In this document: in pieces, positions 10,675 to 21,477 of the stretch | Numbering within the stretch: the stretch's first letter is position 1 | Layout of the letters: every line of letters begins with the position of its first letter | Assembly (NCBI RefSeq): GCF_022878925.1 | Contig: NZ_CP084626.1 | Coordinates: 1,612,001 to 1,676,000 of the forward strand | Length of the DNA stretch: 64,000 nt | Direction: 5' to 3' | DNA from: Caballeronia sp. TF1N1 | GTDB lineage: Bacteria > Pseudomonadota > Gammaproteobacteria > Burkholderiales > Burkholderiaceae | The notes under the pieces: model-generated | What the model saw: only the letters and a program-made list of their open reading frames with translations | Databases searched by the model: none | What the model was told of the DNA's origin: nothing | Translations under genes and position numbers: made by a program

Positions 10675-11235
10675 TCACTCGCGGCTGTTCTGCAGGCCCC
10701 GCTTGATCCAGGCGCCGAGATTGTGCGGCCGTACCGTGTCCCACTCCTCGAACGGTTGATGAATCCACGGATTGGTTTCGAGAAACTGCACGTGGTAGTC
10801 GGGCGTAACCTTCGAGCACGCCTTGTACCAGAGCACGGCCGAGCGCACCGCCGTAATGGCCGGATAGCGCTCCTTCAGATGCTCCTGCACGCGCGCGAGC
10901 GTAACGCCTGAGTCGACCAGATCGTCCACCAGCAAGACGTTGCCGGACAACTCGCCGCGCGTCATGGTGATGTACTGCGCGATGTCGAGATCGCCCTGCT
11001 CCGTGCCCGCGGCTTCGCGATACGAACTCGTTGCGAGAATGGCGAGCGGCAAGTCGTAAATGCGCGAAAGTTGGTCGCCGACGCGCAGCCCGCCGCGCGC
11101 CAGACACAGGATCTTGTCGAACTTCCAGCCTGAGTCGTGTACTTTGAGCGCGAGGACTTCGATCAACCGGTGATATTCATCCCAGTTGACCCAGAGATTT
11201 TTGTCGTCGTTGCGCGGGTCCGTCATCGCGATCAT
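10675..11235 (-). CDS. Phosphoribosyltransferase (type I PRTase fold)
   Basis: The 186-residue cytoplasmic protein carries the PRPP-binding loop VLLVDDLVDSGVT, preceded by the KILCLARGGLRVGDQLS strand-loop typical of xanthine/hypoxanthine-guanine-type PRTases. It most likely salvages a purine base to its nucleotide, which fits its position directly downstream of purA. Substrate cannot be fixed from sequence: the hood region differs from canonical Gpt and Hpt. Two in-frame ATGs (11235, 11226) are possible. A strong inverted repeat lies between it and purA. Confidence 0.88.
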   Translation of the reverse strand: MIAMTDPRNDDKNLWVNWDEYHRLIEVLALKVHDSGWKFDKILCLARGGLRVGDQLSRIYDLPLAILATSSYREAAGTEQGDLDIAQYITMTRGELSGNVLLVDDLVDSGVTLARVQEHLKERYPAITAVRSAVLWYKACSKVTPDYHVQFLETNPWIHQPFEEWDTVRPHNLGAWIKRGLQNSRE

Positions 11236-11276
11236 GGTAAGACTCTTTCAAATACGTACTACGGGTTATATATGAA

Positions 11277-11302
11277 ATGTGGCCGCAAGGTAGCGGCCAC
11301 AT
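11277..11302 (-). terminator. Inverted repeat between purA and the phosphoribosyltransferase gene
   Basis: A perfect 10-bp stem (ATGTGGCCGC, 11277-11286, with 11293-11302) encloses a 6-base loop. The minus-strand flank TTCATATAT is only weakly U-rich, so this may be a partial terminator or an mRNA-processing/stabilising hairpin setting relative expression of the two genes. Confidence 0.5.
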
Positions 11303-11339
11303 TCTTTACAGCGTCCGGCTCAGGTTGAAACGCTCGCGC

Positions 11340-12695
<1,356 letters not shown>

Positions 12696-12816
12696 TTAGC
12701 TGGTTAAAAACGTATTTTACCTATGTTCGCCACAGGTTCCGAATTTTTCGGGATACGTCGGGGTTAGGAAATCGGCATCCATTTGTATGACGCGCGGCTC
12801 ACTTCATGCGCCGCGC

Positions 12817-13968
12817 TTAGGCGCGCGCTTCGACGATCCATTGGCCGTCGCGCTCGATAAGTACGCGGTCGAAGGCGAATTCGTCGAGATCGTGTTCGTG
12901 ACCCGGCAGCGCCTGAATGACCACTTCGCCGGCATCGCGCAATGCGGCGACGGCGGCACGCAGCGTGTCTTCGTGCTTCCACGGTGCGAGGATCGCGCTG
13001 CCGCGGGCATCGACGGGAGAAATACGCGCGACTTCACGCAGGTCCAGCGAAAAGCCCGTTGCCGGGCGCGCACGTCCGTAGGCGAGCCCGACATCGTCGT
13101 AGCGGCCGCCATGCGCAACCGCGTTGGGCACGCCGTCGACATAGGCGGAGAACATCACGCCGCTGTGATACGCGTAGCCGCGCAAATCGGCGAGATCGAT
13201 CATGAGTTCGGCCCCGTCGACCTGGCTTGCGAGAAACGCGAGATCGTCGAGCGCACGCGCGATGACCGGCAGATTCGGCAGACGGCCGCGCGCGGTTTCG
13301 AGCACCGAGGCGTCGCCGTAGAGCGTAGGCAGCGCGCGCAACGCTTCGCGCGGCACCTGGCCGAGATGCGCCGTGAGTTCGTTGATAAGCGGCACATCCT
13401 TGCTCGCGAGCGCCTCATAGAGCGCTTCGCCAAGCGATGCAGCCGCCGGTTCCAGTTCCAGCAACGCGGCGAGCACGCCCGCGTGGCACAGATCCAGACG
13501 CACTTTCGTGAGACCCGCGAGATGCAGCGAATCGAGCATCAGTTGCTGGATTTCGAGGTCCGCTTCGAGCCCCGCGTGGCCGTAGATTTCCGCGCCGATC
13601 TGAATCTGCTCGCGCGTCGCGTGCAGGCCGCGCGGACGCGTGTGCAGCACGTTGCCCGCATAGCACAGACGCGTCACGCCATGCCGGTTCAGGAGATGCG
13701 CGTCGATGCGCGAGACCTGCGGCGTGATGTCCGCGCGCAAGCCGAGCGTGCGCCCGGACATCTGATCGACGAGTTTGAAGGTGCGCAGGTTCAGATCGCT
13801 GCCGCCGCTCGTCAGAAGCGATTCGAGATATTCGAGCATCGGCGGCATCACGAGCTCGTAACCGTATGAACGGAAACGATCGAGCAGACGGCGTCGCAAC
13901 TCTTCGATCTTGCGGGCTTCCGACGGCAAGACGTCGGCGATATTCTCGGGAAGTAACCAGGTGGACAT
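12817..13968 (-). CDS. hisZ: ATP phosphoribosyltransferase regulatory subunit HisZ
   Basis: HisRS-like paralogue lacking aminoacylation activity. It partners with short-form HisG to make the first enzyme of histidine biosynthesis histidine-responsive. The 383-residue product starts [23 protein letters not shown] and keeps class-II synthetase-like blocks ([31 protein letters not shown]). It is distinct from the genuine hisS at 22219-23559, which has intact motifs 1-3. AGGAAA precedes the ATG. No hisG lies in this window, so subunit and partner are unlinked here. The same hflC-DUF2065-hisZ-purA order is familiar from other Burkholderiaceae. Confidence 0.95.
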   Translation of the reverse strand: MSTWLLPENIADVLPSEARKIEELRRRLLDRFRSYGYELVMPPMLEYLESLLTSGGSDLNLRTFKLVDQMSGRTLGLRADITPQVSRIDAHLLNRHGVTRLCYAGNVLHTRPRGLHATREQIQIGAEIYGHAGLEADLEIQQLMLDSLHLAGLTKVRLDLCHAGVLAALLELEPAAASLGEALYEALASKDVPLINELTAHLGQVPREALRALPTLYGDASVLETARGRLPNLPVIARALDDLAFLASQVDGAELMIDLADLRGYAYHSGVMFSAYVDGVPNAVAHGGRYDDVGLAYGRARPATGFSLDLREVARISPVDARGSAILAPWKHEDTLRAAVAALRDAGEVVIQALPGHEHDLDEFAFDRVLIERDGQWIVEARA

Positions 13969-14065
13969 CGATACGTTTCCTACGGGGCGCGCGGCGCGGC
14001 GTGACGCGGCGCGCTTTGACGAACGGATTTAAACAAGATAGGCCAATTGGCGCATCACGGTGTGC

Positions 14066-14251
14066 TCACGTTGCGATGAGCAGCAGGATGAGCCCGAGCA
14101 CCATCGCGATCAGTCCGCCAATGCGGATGTGATGCGTCGGGCGCTCCGCGATGCGGCGAAAGGTATCGCGCCACGCGGTCGGAAAAACGAAGGGAAACAT
14201 TCCTTCGATGATCAGCATCAACGCAAGTGCGAGCAGTAACGTCTCGGCCAT
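14066..14251 (-). CDS. DUF2065 (YjeT-family) small membrane protein
   Basis: A 61-residue protein with two predicted transmembrane helices (residues about 4-22 and 43-60) joined by the conserved loop FPTAWRDTFRRIAERP. This matches DUF2065, a family often encoded next to hflC. Function is unknown; the context suggests an inner-membrane accessory to, or passenger of, the HflKC unit. It is located 54 bases downstream of the hflC stop. Confidence 0.9.
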   Translation of the reverse strand: MAETLLLALALMLIIEGMFPFVFPTAWRDTFRRIAERPTHHIRIGGLIAMVLGLILLLIAT

Positions 14252-14305
14252 GTTCCAAGGGAGAAAGGCGAAAGCGCGAACGGATCGCGCTTTCGCGGGG
14301 CACGA

Positions 14306-15211
14306 TCAGCGCTTGGCCGTGGCAGCCGCGGAAGAAACATCCGCGCTGCCGCCGTTCGGGCCGCGCATGAAGCGGAAGAAATCGCTGCTCGGGTCGACCA
14401 CCATCACGTCGCCCGGCTTGAAGGTCTTCTTATACGCTTCGAGGCTCTGATAGAACTGGTAGAACTGCGGATCGCGTCCGTAGGCGTCCGCCGCTATGGC
14501 TGCCGCCTTGCTGTCTCCTTCGCCCTTGATGGACTGTGCCTGACTGTATGCATCGGCGAGAATCGCCTGTTGTTCGCGCTGGGCGTCCGCCTTGATCTTG
14601 TCGGCGTCCGCCGTGCCCTTCGCGCGCTCGATGGCGGCGGCCTGCTGACGCGCCGCGATCATGCGTTTGTAGACGGAGTCGGCTACCACGGACGGAAAGT
14701 CGATACGCGTCATCTGTAAATCCACGAGCTGCACGCCGAAGGCCGCCGCCGCGTCTTCCACCGACTTCTGCGCTTCGCTTGCGAGCGTTTGCTGGCTGCC
14801 GAGCGCGTCCGTGAGCGAACGCTTCGCGAACGCACTGGCGAGCGACGTGCGCGCGAGCCCGACGATGCGCTCCTGCGCGGTCTGCGTGTTCTTCTCGTTG
14901 CTCTCGAACAGTTTGAGCGGATCGGCCACGCGATACTTGATGACGGTATTCACCAGCACGTCGTTCTTGTCCGACGTGGCGAAGCGGTCCGCGCCCGCTT
15001 CGTCGATGGTGAGCGTGCGGGTATCGACGAGCGTGAGCGTCTGGAACGGCGCGGGCAGCTTGAAATGCAGGCCCGGGCCGTCGAGTTTCGGTTCGCCGTC
15101 ACCGTGGGAAGCCACGACGGCAGCATGCCGTTCGTCGACCGTGAAGATCATCGATGAACCGATGAACAGCACGATCACGACAGCGACCACAAGCGCAATG
15201 ATTCGATTCAT
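14306..15211 (-). CDS. hflC: HflC, SPFH/band-7 partner of HflK
   Basis: With HflK it forms the inner-membrane HflKC cage that modulates FtsH proteolysis. I place the start at ATG 15211 (MNRIIALVVAVVIVLF), preceded by AAGGAG, giving 301 residues; the longer open frame upstream overlaps hflK. One N-terminal membrane anchor is followed by a periplasmic SPFH domain (VDERHAAVVASHGDG, ARTSLASAFAKRSLTDAL) and a helical region with the Ala/Asp/Lys-rich repeat ADADKIKADAQREQQ. The C-terminus is low-complexity. The start lies 13 bases from the hflK stop, supporting translational coupling. Confidence 0.96.
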   Translation of the reverse strand: MNRIIALVVAVVIVLFIGSSMIFTVDERHAAVVASHGDGEPKLDGPGLHFKLPAPFQTLTLVDTRTLTIDEAGADRFATSDKNDVLVNTVIKYRVADPLKLFESNEKNTQTAQERIVGLARTSLASAFAKRSLTDALGSQQTLASEAQKSVEDAAAAFGVQLVDLQMTRIDFPSVVADSVYKRMIAARQQAAAIERAKGTADADKIKADAQREQQAILADAYSQAQSIKGEGDSKAAAIAADAYGRDPQFYQFYQSLEAYKKTFKPGDVMVVDPSSDFFRFMRGPNGGSADVSSAAATAKR

Positions 15212-15224
15212 GTTCTCGCGCTCC

Positions 15225-16634
15225 TTATTGCAGGTCGTCTTGACGATTGCGCGAGCGGAAAGCATCGCGGGAGCGCAACGGGTCGCTTGCACTGCTTGCG
15301 GCACTGGCCGCGCTGGCCGCACTGGCTGCAGTCGTCGCGCTGGCCGCGCCGTTGGCCGGCGCGCTCAACACGGCCGGCGACGACGCCACGCCCGGCGCAC
15401 GCGCCTGTGCGCCATCGCCAGCGGGCGCGCTTGCGGCTGCGGCGGCACTGGCGGCATCGGCTTCTTTCACCTGCTGACGATTCGCCTCGACGAGCTTGTC
15501 CAGCGGCAGATACACCACGTTATTGCCTGCCTTGCTGTCCACGAAGACCTTCGTGGTACGCGAATAGATTTGCTGCATCGTGTCCAGGTACATGCGTTGA
15601 CGAACGACCGCGGGCGCTTTCGAGTATTGCTCGTAGACCTGCTTGAAGCGCTCGGCGTCGCCCTGTGCTTCGGTTACCTGGCGATTGCCGTAGGCCGTGG
15701 CTTCGTCGACGAGACGCGCCGCGTCGGCTTTCGCACGCGGCAGCAGCTGATCGGCATAGGCTTGCGCGGTGTCGCGAGCGCGCTCGTTGTCCTGACGCAC
15801 GCGCGAAGCTTCCTCGAATGCCGCCTGCACTTGCGTCGGCACCTGCACGCTTTGCACGGTCACGCCCGTCACCTGCAAACCGGTGCGGTAGAGATCGAGC
15901 GAGCGCTGGATAGATTCAGTTAGACGCGCGCGCAACGCCTCGCGATCCTTGTAGAGCATGTCGTCCGTGCTGATGGACCCGGCGATCTCGCGGACTGCCG
16001 CCTGCGACGCCTGCGTGACGCTCTGGTCGGGATCGAGATTGCGGAACAGGAAGTCGGTCGGCGACTTGATCTGATATTGCACGGCGAAGCGCACGTCGAC
16101 GATATCGGCGTCGTTCGTCAGAACCGAGGCATCGCGCACGTTGCCTTGCGCGAGCGCGGTGCCGCGACCCACTTCGACCGAGCGGACCTGCGAGATGTCG
16201 ACGATATCGTGCGACTGAAACGGATACGGCAGGCGCCAGTGAATGCCTTGCGCCACCGTTTGCCGATATTTGCCGAACTGCGATACCACGCCGACGTGAC
16301 CGTCCTGTACGACGAACACGCCGCTGCCGAGATAGATGGCGATCAGCACGCCAATGACGATGCCAAGCCCGATGCGCGTGCCGCGGCCGTTCTCGCGCGG
16401 TGCGCCGCCGTTGGGCTTGCGTCCGAACAGACCGGCGATGCGACGGTTGAAGTCGCGCCACATCTCGTCGAGATCGGGCGGGCCTTCGTCCTTGCCGTTC
16501 GGGCGCTTGCCGTCTTGCGGACGCTTCGAGTCGTTCTTCACGCCGTTGCCTTCGCCCCGCCCCCAGCGCGGATCGTTGATCGAAAAGGCGGCATGCATGC
16601 GCTGCCTGTTAGTCCGCTCGTTGTAGTCGTTCAC
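15225..16634 (-). CDS. hflK: HflK, SPFH/band-7 partner of HflC
   Basis: Inner-membrane subunit of the FtsH-regulating HflKC complex. From a GTG at 16634 the product has 469 residues beginning VNDYNERTNRQ, matching the usual N-terminus; an ATG at 16649 is a slightly longer alternative and neither has a clear ribosome site. Features in order: a polar Asp/Gly/Pro-rich N-terminal region with PPDLDEMWRDFNRR, a single membrane helix (IGLGIVIGVLIAIYLG), the SPFH domain (QDGHVGVVSQFGKYRQT), a long helix, and an Ala/Ser-rich C-terminal tail built of ASAASAASS-type repeats. It is located between hflX and hflC. Confidence 0.94.
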   Translation of the reverse strand: MNDYNERTNRQRMHAAFSINDPRWGRGEGNGVKNDSKRPQDGKRPNGKDEGPPDLDEMWRDFNRRIAGLFGRKPNGGAPRENGRGTRIGLGIVIGVLIAIYLGSGVFVVQDGHVGVVSQFGKYRQTVAQGIHWRLPYPFQSHDIVDISQVRSVEVGRGTALAQGNVRDASVLTNDADIVDVRFAVQYQIKSPTDFLFRNLDPDQSVTQASQAAVREIAGSISTDDMLYKDREALRARLTESIQRSLDLYRTGLQVTGVTVQSVQVPTQVQAAFEEASRVRQDNERARDTAQAYADQLLPRAKADAARLVDEATAYGNRQVTEAQGDAERFKQVYEQYSKAPAVVRQRMYLDTMQQIYSRTTKVFVDSKAGNNVVYLPLDKLVEANRQQVKEADAASAAAAASAPAGDGAQARAPGVASSPAVLSAPANGAASATTAASAASAASAASSASDPLRSRDAFRSRNRQDDLQ

Positions 16635-16717
16635 TCGGTGATTCACCATTAGACAGCCGGGGGTAGACATCCAGACAGATAAGCCCGGGCGATGCAATCC
16701 GGAGTTCCGCGAGCCGA

Positions 16718-17983
16718 TCAGTGACCGTGCTCGGAAACCTTGTGGTCACGTTGTTCGGTCAGCCGGTGGTCTTCCGGCTGCGCGTTCGTGTCGTGTGTTT
16801 CGTTTGACCCGGACAGCGGGGATTGCGTTGCATCGGACTCGAGTTGCGGCGCTTCGATTTCAGCGAGCACGCTCGGTAAGGCCTCTTCGCTTTCGTCCGT
16901 TTCCGCAGCAGCGATTTCGGCGATGGCAGCGCGCAGCGCATCGAGCCCCTGGCCCGAGCGTGCACTCAAAAAGACGCGCGAAATATTACCATACTCGTCC
17001 CTTTCAACCGCTTCGCCACGGGCCGCCAGCTCAGGCACCGCGTCGATCTTGTTGAAGACGAGAACCTGCCGGATGGAATCCGCGCCGATGCCGCGCAATA
17101 CCTCGTTCACCTGATCGATCTGATCGAGGCGCACGGCGCTCGATGCATCGACCACATGCAGCAGCAAGTCTGCGTGGATGGTTTCCTCGAGCGTGGCGCG
17201 AAAGGCCGCGACGAGCTGGTGAGGCAATTCGCGGATGAACCCGACCGTGTCCGATACCACCACGTGCCCCGCTTCCTCGCCGAGATAGACGCGACGCGAG
17301 GTTGTGTCGAGCGTGGCGAAAAGCTGGTCGGCGGCGTACGCCTGCGCCTTCGTGAGCGCATTGAACAGCGTGGACTTGCCGGCGTTGGTATAGCCGACGA
17401 GGGAGACCGACATCGTGCGATTACGCGTGCGCTGACGACGCTGCGTACCATGCTGACGGCGCAACTTCTCGAGCCGGGTCTTGAGCGCCTTGATACGCTC
17501 ACCGATCAGCCGGCGGTCCGTTTCGAGCTGCGTTTCGCCCGGACCGCGCAGGCCAATACCGCCCTTTTGCCGTTCCAGGTGAGTCCACGCGCGAATGAGC
17601 CGTGTCGACAGATACTGCAGCTGTGCGAGTTCGACCTGCAATTTGCCTTCGTGGCTGCGGGCGCGCTGCGCAAAGATGTCGAGGATGAGGCTCGTGCGGT
17701 CCACCACGCGGCGGTCGAGCGCGAGTTCGAGATTGCGCTGCTGCGCGGGCGCGAGTGCGTGATTGAAGATGACGAGTTCGACGTCGTTCGCTTCGCAAGA
17801 AAGGCGCAGTTCTTCAACCTTGCCGCTGCCAATGAACATCTTGGCGTCCGGAGCCGAACGGCGGCCGGTTAGCGTGACGGCGGGATGGGCGCCTGCACTT
17901 TGTGCGAGCAGGCTGAGTTCTTCCAGACTGGCTTCGAAATCGATCTTGCCGAAGTCGATGCCGACGAGCGCTGCATTGATCAA
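16718..17983 (-). CDS. hflX: Ribosome-associated GTPase HflX
   Basis: GTPase that splits or rescues stalled 70S ribosomes under stress. The 421-residue frame has the HflX N-terminal domain (TGRRSAPDAKMFIGSGKVEEL), the conserved GGIGLRGPGETQLETDRR linker, then a G domain with G1 GYTNAGKS (197-204), G3 DTVG and G4 NKID. A charged C-terminal tail of about 50 residues (Glu/Ser-rich, then Asp/His) goes beyond the G domain. The only family-like start is a TTG at 17983 (coding INAALVGIDFGK next) with no obvious ribosome site; the frame stays open upstream toward hfq. It is co-oriented with hfq, in the classic hfq-hflX-hflK-hflC order. Confidence 0.94.
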   Translation of the reverse strand: MINAALVGIDFGKIDFEASLEELSLLAQSAGAHPAVTLTGRRSAPDAKMFIGSGKVEELRLSCEANDVELVIFNHALAPAQQRNLELALDRRVVDRTSLILDIFAQRARSHEGKLQVELAQLQYLSTRLIRAWTHLERQKGGIGLRGPGETQLETDRRLIGERIKALKTRLEKLRRQHGTQRRQRTRNRTMSVSLVGYTNAGKSTLFNALTKAQAYAADQLFATLDTTSRRVYLGEEAGHVVVSDTVGFIRELPHQLVAAFRATLEETIHADLLLHVVDASSAVRLDQIDQVNEVLRGIGADSIRQVLVFNKIDAVPELAARGEAVERDEYGNISRVFLSARSGQGLDALRAAIAEIAAAETDESEEALPSVLAEIEAPQLESDATQSPLSGSNETHDTNAQPEDHRLTEQRDHKVSEHGH

Positions 17984-18066
17984 ATTGATATTTTTCGGTT
18001 TTTGAAGCGACCGGCGAATTGTTTGATGTTCGCTTTTTTTTAAAACAGCGCCGGTCGCGACGAGGT

Positions 18067-18303
18067 TTAGGACGATTCAGCGTCCGGGTGGAAATTCACC
18101 GGACGGGCCGGCACGACGGTGGAAATGGCGTGCTTGTAGACCATCTGTGTGACCGTATTTCGGAGCAACACGACATACTGGTCGAACGATTCGATGTTTC
18201 CTTGAAGCTTGATGCCGTTGACCAAATAGATCGACACCGGCACGTGCTCTTTACGCAGCGCGTTCAAAAACGGGTCTTGTAACAATTGCCCTTTGTTGCT
18301 CAT
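18067..18303 (-). CDS. hfq: RNA chaperone Hfq
   Basis: Hexameric Sm-like chaperone that pairs small RNAs with mRNAs. ATG at 18303 is preceded by GGAG and gives the standard 78 residues. Sm1 is present in [23 protein letters not shown] (abbreviated: the proximal-face Q8-like Gln and the F42-type aromatic in [10 protein letters not shown] are visible), and Sm2 in [12 protein letters not shown]. The C-terminal tail is short. In-frame codons upstream of 18303 are open but not family-like. It is followed by hflX after 83 bases. Confidence 0.98.
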   Translation of the reverse strand: MSNKGQLLQDPFLNALRKEHVPVSIYLVNGIKLQGNIESFDQYVVLLRNTVTQMVYKHAISTVVPARPVNFHPDAESS

Positions 18304-18452
18304 AGCAAACTCCGTGTTTTTTTGCAGGTTGGATGTATTGTCGGCGAAGAAAAAGAGATCCGCCGACAATCGCTACACTATAGCTGATTTTCGTTTCCGC
18401 ACCAGCCTGGCCAAATGGCCGACCGGCCTGAAACGCTTGACTCACGCGGCTT

Positions 18453-19793
18453 TCAGCCTTTGTCCGCGTATGGGTTATGGCTCGACCGGAACTCTATGCG
18501 CAGTGGCGTCCCGACCAATCCGAAAGTTTCTCGGAAGCGCCCTTCCAGATAGCGTTTATAAGTCTCGGTAATGGCGTCGAGCGCATTGCCGTGCACCACG
18601 ATGATCGGCGGATTTTGTCCACCCTGGTGTGCATAACGCAGCTTCGGACGAACCGGACCGCGACGGCGCGGCTGCTGAAACTCCACCGCGTCGATGAGCG
18701 CGCGCGTGAGCTTCGGTGTCGGCAACTTGGCCATGGCGGCGGCGTAGGCTTCATCGACAGACTTCATCAATGGGCTGATGCCGCTCTTCTCCAGCGCCGA
18801 GACGTAGTGAAATTTAGCAAAGTCCAAAAACTTGAGCTTGCGGGTGAGATCCGCCTTCGTGCGTTCGCGCACATGCGAATCCAGACCGTCCCACTTGTTC
18901 ACGCCGACCACGAGCGCGCGGCCCTGTTCGACCACGAAGCCCGCGATGTGCGCGTCCTGATCCGAGATGTCTTGCTGGGCGTCGAGCAAAAGGATCACGA
19001 CGTTGGCATCGGAAATTGACTGCAAGGTCTTCACCACCGAAAACTTCTCGATGGCCTCGAACACCTTGCCGCGACGACGCAAGCCCGCCGTGTCGATAAG
19101 CGTGTATTTGCGGCCTTGTCGCTCGAAATCAATATAGATCGAATCGCGCGTGGTGCCGGGCATGTCGAACGCGATCACGCGCTCCTCGCCGAGCAATGCG
19201 TTCACGAGCGTCGACTTGCCAACGTTCGGACGTCCGACGATGGCAATCTTCACGCCGTGCTGCGCCTTCTCTTCTTCGCTCTCCTCGGGCTGACCGGCAT
19301 ATGCGATGTCGAGCGCGTCGTTGATCATCTCGGTAACGCCGTCGCCGTGCGCAGCCGAGATCGCGCGCGGATCGCCGAGACCGAGTTCGTAGAAGTCGGA
19401 CGCGACGGCCGAATACTTCATGCCCTCGGCCTTGTTCACGACGAGAAAAAGCGGTCGGCCGGTCTTGCGCAGATAGTCGGCAATCGCCTTGTCTTGCGGC
19501 GCGAGCCCGTTGCGTCCATCGACGATGAACACGACGATGTCTGCCTCTTCCACCGCCTGACGTGTCTGCCGGGCCATTGCGTGCAGGATGCCGTCTTTCG
19601 CGACCGGCTCGAAGCCGCCCGTATCCACGACGAGATACGGCCGCTCGCCGCCCACGCGGCCTTCGCCGTAATGGCGGTCGCGGGTGAGGCCGGGCAGATC
19701 GGCGACGAGTGCATCGCGCGAACGCGTCAGCCGGTTGAATAAGGTGGATTTCCCCACATTGGGGCGCCCGACGAGGGCAATCACGGGTTTCAT
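18453..19793 (-). CDS. der: Double-domain ribosome assembly GTPase Der (EngA)
   Basis: Essential GTPase for 50S subunit maturation. From ATG 19793 it has 446 residues: first G domain with [18 protein letters not shown] and NKAEG; an acidic linker ([11 protein letters not shown]); second G domain with [22 protein letters not shown], split here as GRPNVGKST and [10 protein letters not shown], plus NKWDG; and a C-terminal KH-like domain ([14 protein letters not shown]). Tandem G domains are unique to Der. It is downstream of bamB, across a 410-base gene-free stretch. Confidence 0.98.
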   Translation of the reverse strand: MKPVIALVGRPNVGKSTLFNRLTRSRDALVADLPGLTRDRHYGEGRVGGERPYLVVDTGGFEPVAKDGILHAMARQTRQAVEEADIVVFIVDGRNGLAPQDKAIADYLRKTGRPLFLVVNKAEGMKYSAVASDFYELGLGDPRAISAAHGDGVTEMINDALDIAYAGQPEESEEEKAQHGVKIAIVGRPNVGKSTLVNALLGEERVIAFDMPGTTRDSIYIDFERQGRKYTLIDTAGLRRRGKVFEAIEKFSVVKTLQSISDANVVILLLDAQQDISDQDAHIAGFVVEQGRALVVGVNKWDGLDSHVRERTKADLTRKLKFLDFAKFHYVSALEKSGISPLMKSVDEAYAAAMAKLPTPKLTRALIDAVEFQQPRRRGPVRPKLRYAHQGGQNPPIIVVHGNALDAITETYKRYLEGRFRETFGLVGTPLRIEFRSSHNPYADKG

Positions 19794-20203
19794 CAGATGT
19801 TGTTCAAGGTTGAACGCAAGACGGCACACGAGGCGTGCGAACGAGACCTCTCGTTCCGCTCATGCCGCGCCACGGCTGCGCTTGTCGAAAATTAGCATGG
19901 ATTCGGCTTGCGGCACGCGCGACGCGTCACGGCGTCAGTGTGTCAAGCCTGCGGCGCTGGGACGCCGCTGCGCCTCGTCAGAGGCAGTTTTGGCGCGCCG
20001 CCTTCGCGCGACGCGCTTTGATTCTTGCAGCCCACCGCGCGTTTTGCGTTCCGCTGGCAGGCTCCCGGGAGTGCGCGCGATTGCCGCGCCTCCTGCTTTC
20101 TCTTGCGGCCCGGTTCTGGCCGGACCTGCCGCGCGATCGGCTTCGAGCGCGCAATACCGCTCAATACCGCTCAATACCGCTCAATCAGACGATCACGCGC
20201 GTG
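19794..20203. other. 410-base gene-free region between bamB and der
   Basis: No supported gene: open frames here have Arg/Ala/Pro-rich, shadow-like translations and no ribosome site. It contains the short tandem repeat at 20153-20182. It presumably holds a der promoter, though no convincing -35/-10 pair is evident. Confidence 0.5.
20153..20182. repeat. Tandem repeat, 3 x 10 bp (AATACCGCTC)
   Basis: Three perfect consecutive copies of AATACCGCTC followed by a partial AAT, located 21 bases downstream of the bamB stop. The array is short and could vary in copy number between strains. Confidence 0.9.
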
Positions 20204-21349
20204 TTAGTTGCTGGGACGGAAGCCGTAGATGCCGCCGTCGTGCGTCAGGACCACGAGCGTGTTGCCGGCGAGCACGGGCGGCGCGGTGATCGCGCTGCCG
20301 TCGGTCTTGGCGCGGCCGACGAGTTCGCCGTTATCCGCGCTCAGGAAGTGGACGTAACCTTCGAAGTCGCCAACAACGACCGCGCGACCGAGAATATACG
20401 GCACGCTGACCTGGCGGTTCTTCAGCTTGTCCGTCTTCCAGAGCTGCGAGCCGTCCGAGGTGCGGAATGCATTTACGACCGACCAGTCGTCGCCTGCTGC
20501 GACCAAGTCCGAATCCTGCGCAAGACCGCTGTCGGACGAGAAGCTCTTTTCCCAGTCCGGACGGCCGGAATTTGCATTGAAGCAGCCGATGCGGCCCTGG
20601 AACGTCACCGCGCAGCTCTGCGCGCCGACGAGTCCCGGCGCGCCGGTTACGTCGTTGATGCGCTCGACTTCGGTCACGCCCTTCGGATATGAAACCGGCG
20701 TTTGCCAGAAGGCATCGCCCGTTTGCAGGTTGATTGCCGCGAACGTGCCGCCCGGGAACCCAGCAAGCACGGCCTGATTGCCGGCGAAGGTCATGCCCGC
20801 CGCGACGCGCAGATTCAGCGGCACCGCGCGCAATTGGAAGACCCACTTTTGTTCGCCGGTCTGCGCGTTGAAGGCCACGACCTTGCCGTCGATGGTACGC
20901 ACGATCACGAGGTCGTTGCCGACGAGCGGCGGAGAGATCAGTTCGCCCGGCGCGACCGCCGTCCACAACTGCTTGCCGTCCGGTCCGAGCACGTAGACCG
21001 AGCCCTTCAGACCGCCGACCGCCGTCAGATTGCCGTCGCTGCCGACGCCCGCCGACAGATCGTCCTTGAGCTTGATGCGCCAGACATCCTGACCCGTTTT
21101 CGCGTCGATCTTCACGACCGAGCCGTTCTCGCCCGCGGCAAAAATTGCGTCGCCCACGGCAACCGGCGCGAACAGATAGCGGCCTGCCTTGCCGACGCTC
21201 GCCTTCCACGCCTGGGAGACGTTGAGCACCGGCTTGAACTCGACGAGCGGTGTCGGCACGCGGCGTTCATCCTTGGTGGATGAGCAAGCCGCGAGCAAGG
21301 CGGTCATCGCGCAGGCAAACGGCACGGCGTAGCGTTTCAAAAAAGTCAT
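20204..21349 (-). CDS. bamB: Outer membrane assembly lipoprotein BamB (YfgL)
   Basis: Beta-propeller lipoprotein of the BAM complex. The ATG at 21349 gives 381 residues starting MTFLKRYAVPFACAMTALLAAC, shown here as a signal ending in lipobox LAAC; an ATG five codons earlier (21364) is possible. Repeated PQQ-like propeller blades include DAKTGQDVWRIKL, VLGPDGKQLWTAV, FNAQTGEQKWVFQL and NLQTGDAFWQTPV. The C-terminus VVLTHDGGIYGFRPSN closes the propeller. It lies between yfgM and der, as in E. coli. BamD of the same machine is at 1449-2282. Confidence 0.97.
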   Translation of the reverse strand: MTFLKRYAVPFACAMTALLAACSSTKDERRVPTPLVEFKPVLNVSQAWKASVGKAGRYLFAPVAVGDAIFAAGENGSVVKIDAKTGQDVWRIKLKDDLSAGVGSDGNLTAVGGLKGSVYVLGPDGKQLWTAVAPGELISPPLVGNDLVIVRTIDGKVVAFNAQTGEQKWVFQLRAVPLNLRVAAGMTFAGNQAVLAGFPGGTFAAINLQTGDAFWQTPVSYPKGVTEVERINDVTGAPGLVGAQSCAVTFQGRIGCFNANSGRPDWEKSFSSDSGLAQDSDLVAAGDDWSVVNAFRTSDGSQLWKTDKLKNRQVSVPYILGRAVVVGDFEGYVHFLSADNGELVGRAKTDGSAITAPPVLAGNTLVVLTHDGGIYGFRPSN

Positions 21350-21477
21350 CGGTGGACGCAACATGAATTATCGGATTCGGTTGATCGGCGCCCGGCCGCG
21401 CCTTCGCCTTCAAGGCGTTGCGCGGCCGGGCGGCCTGATTGTTATATGGCTCGGTCGATTGCGGCGGCGCGCGCTCT

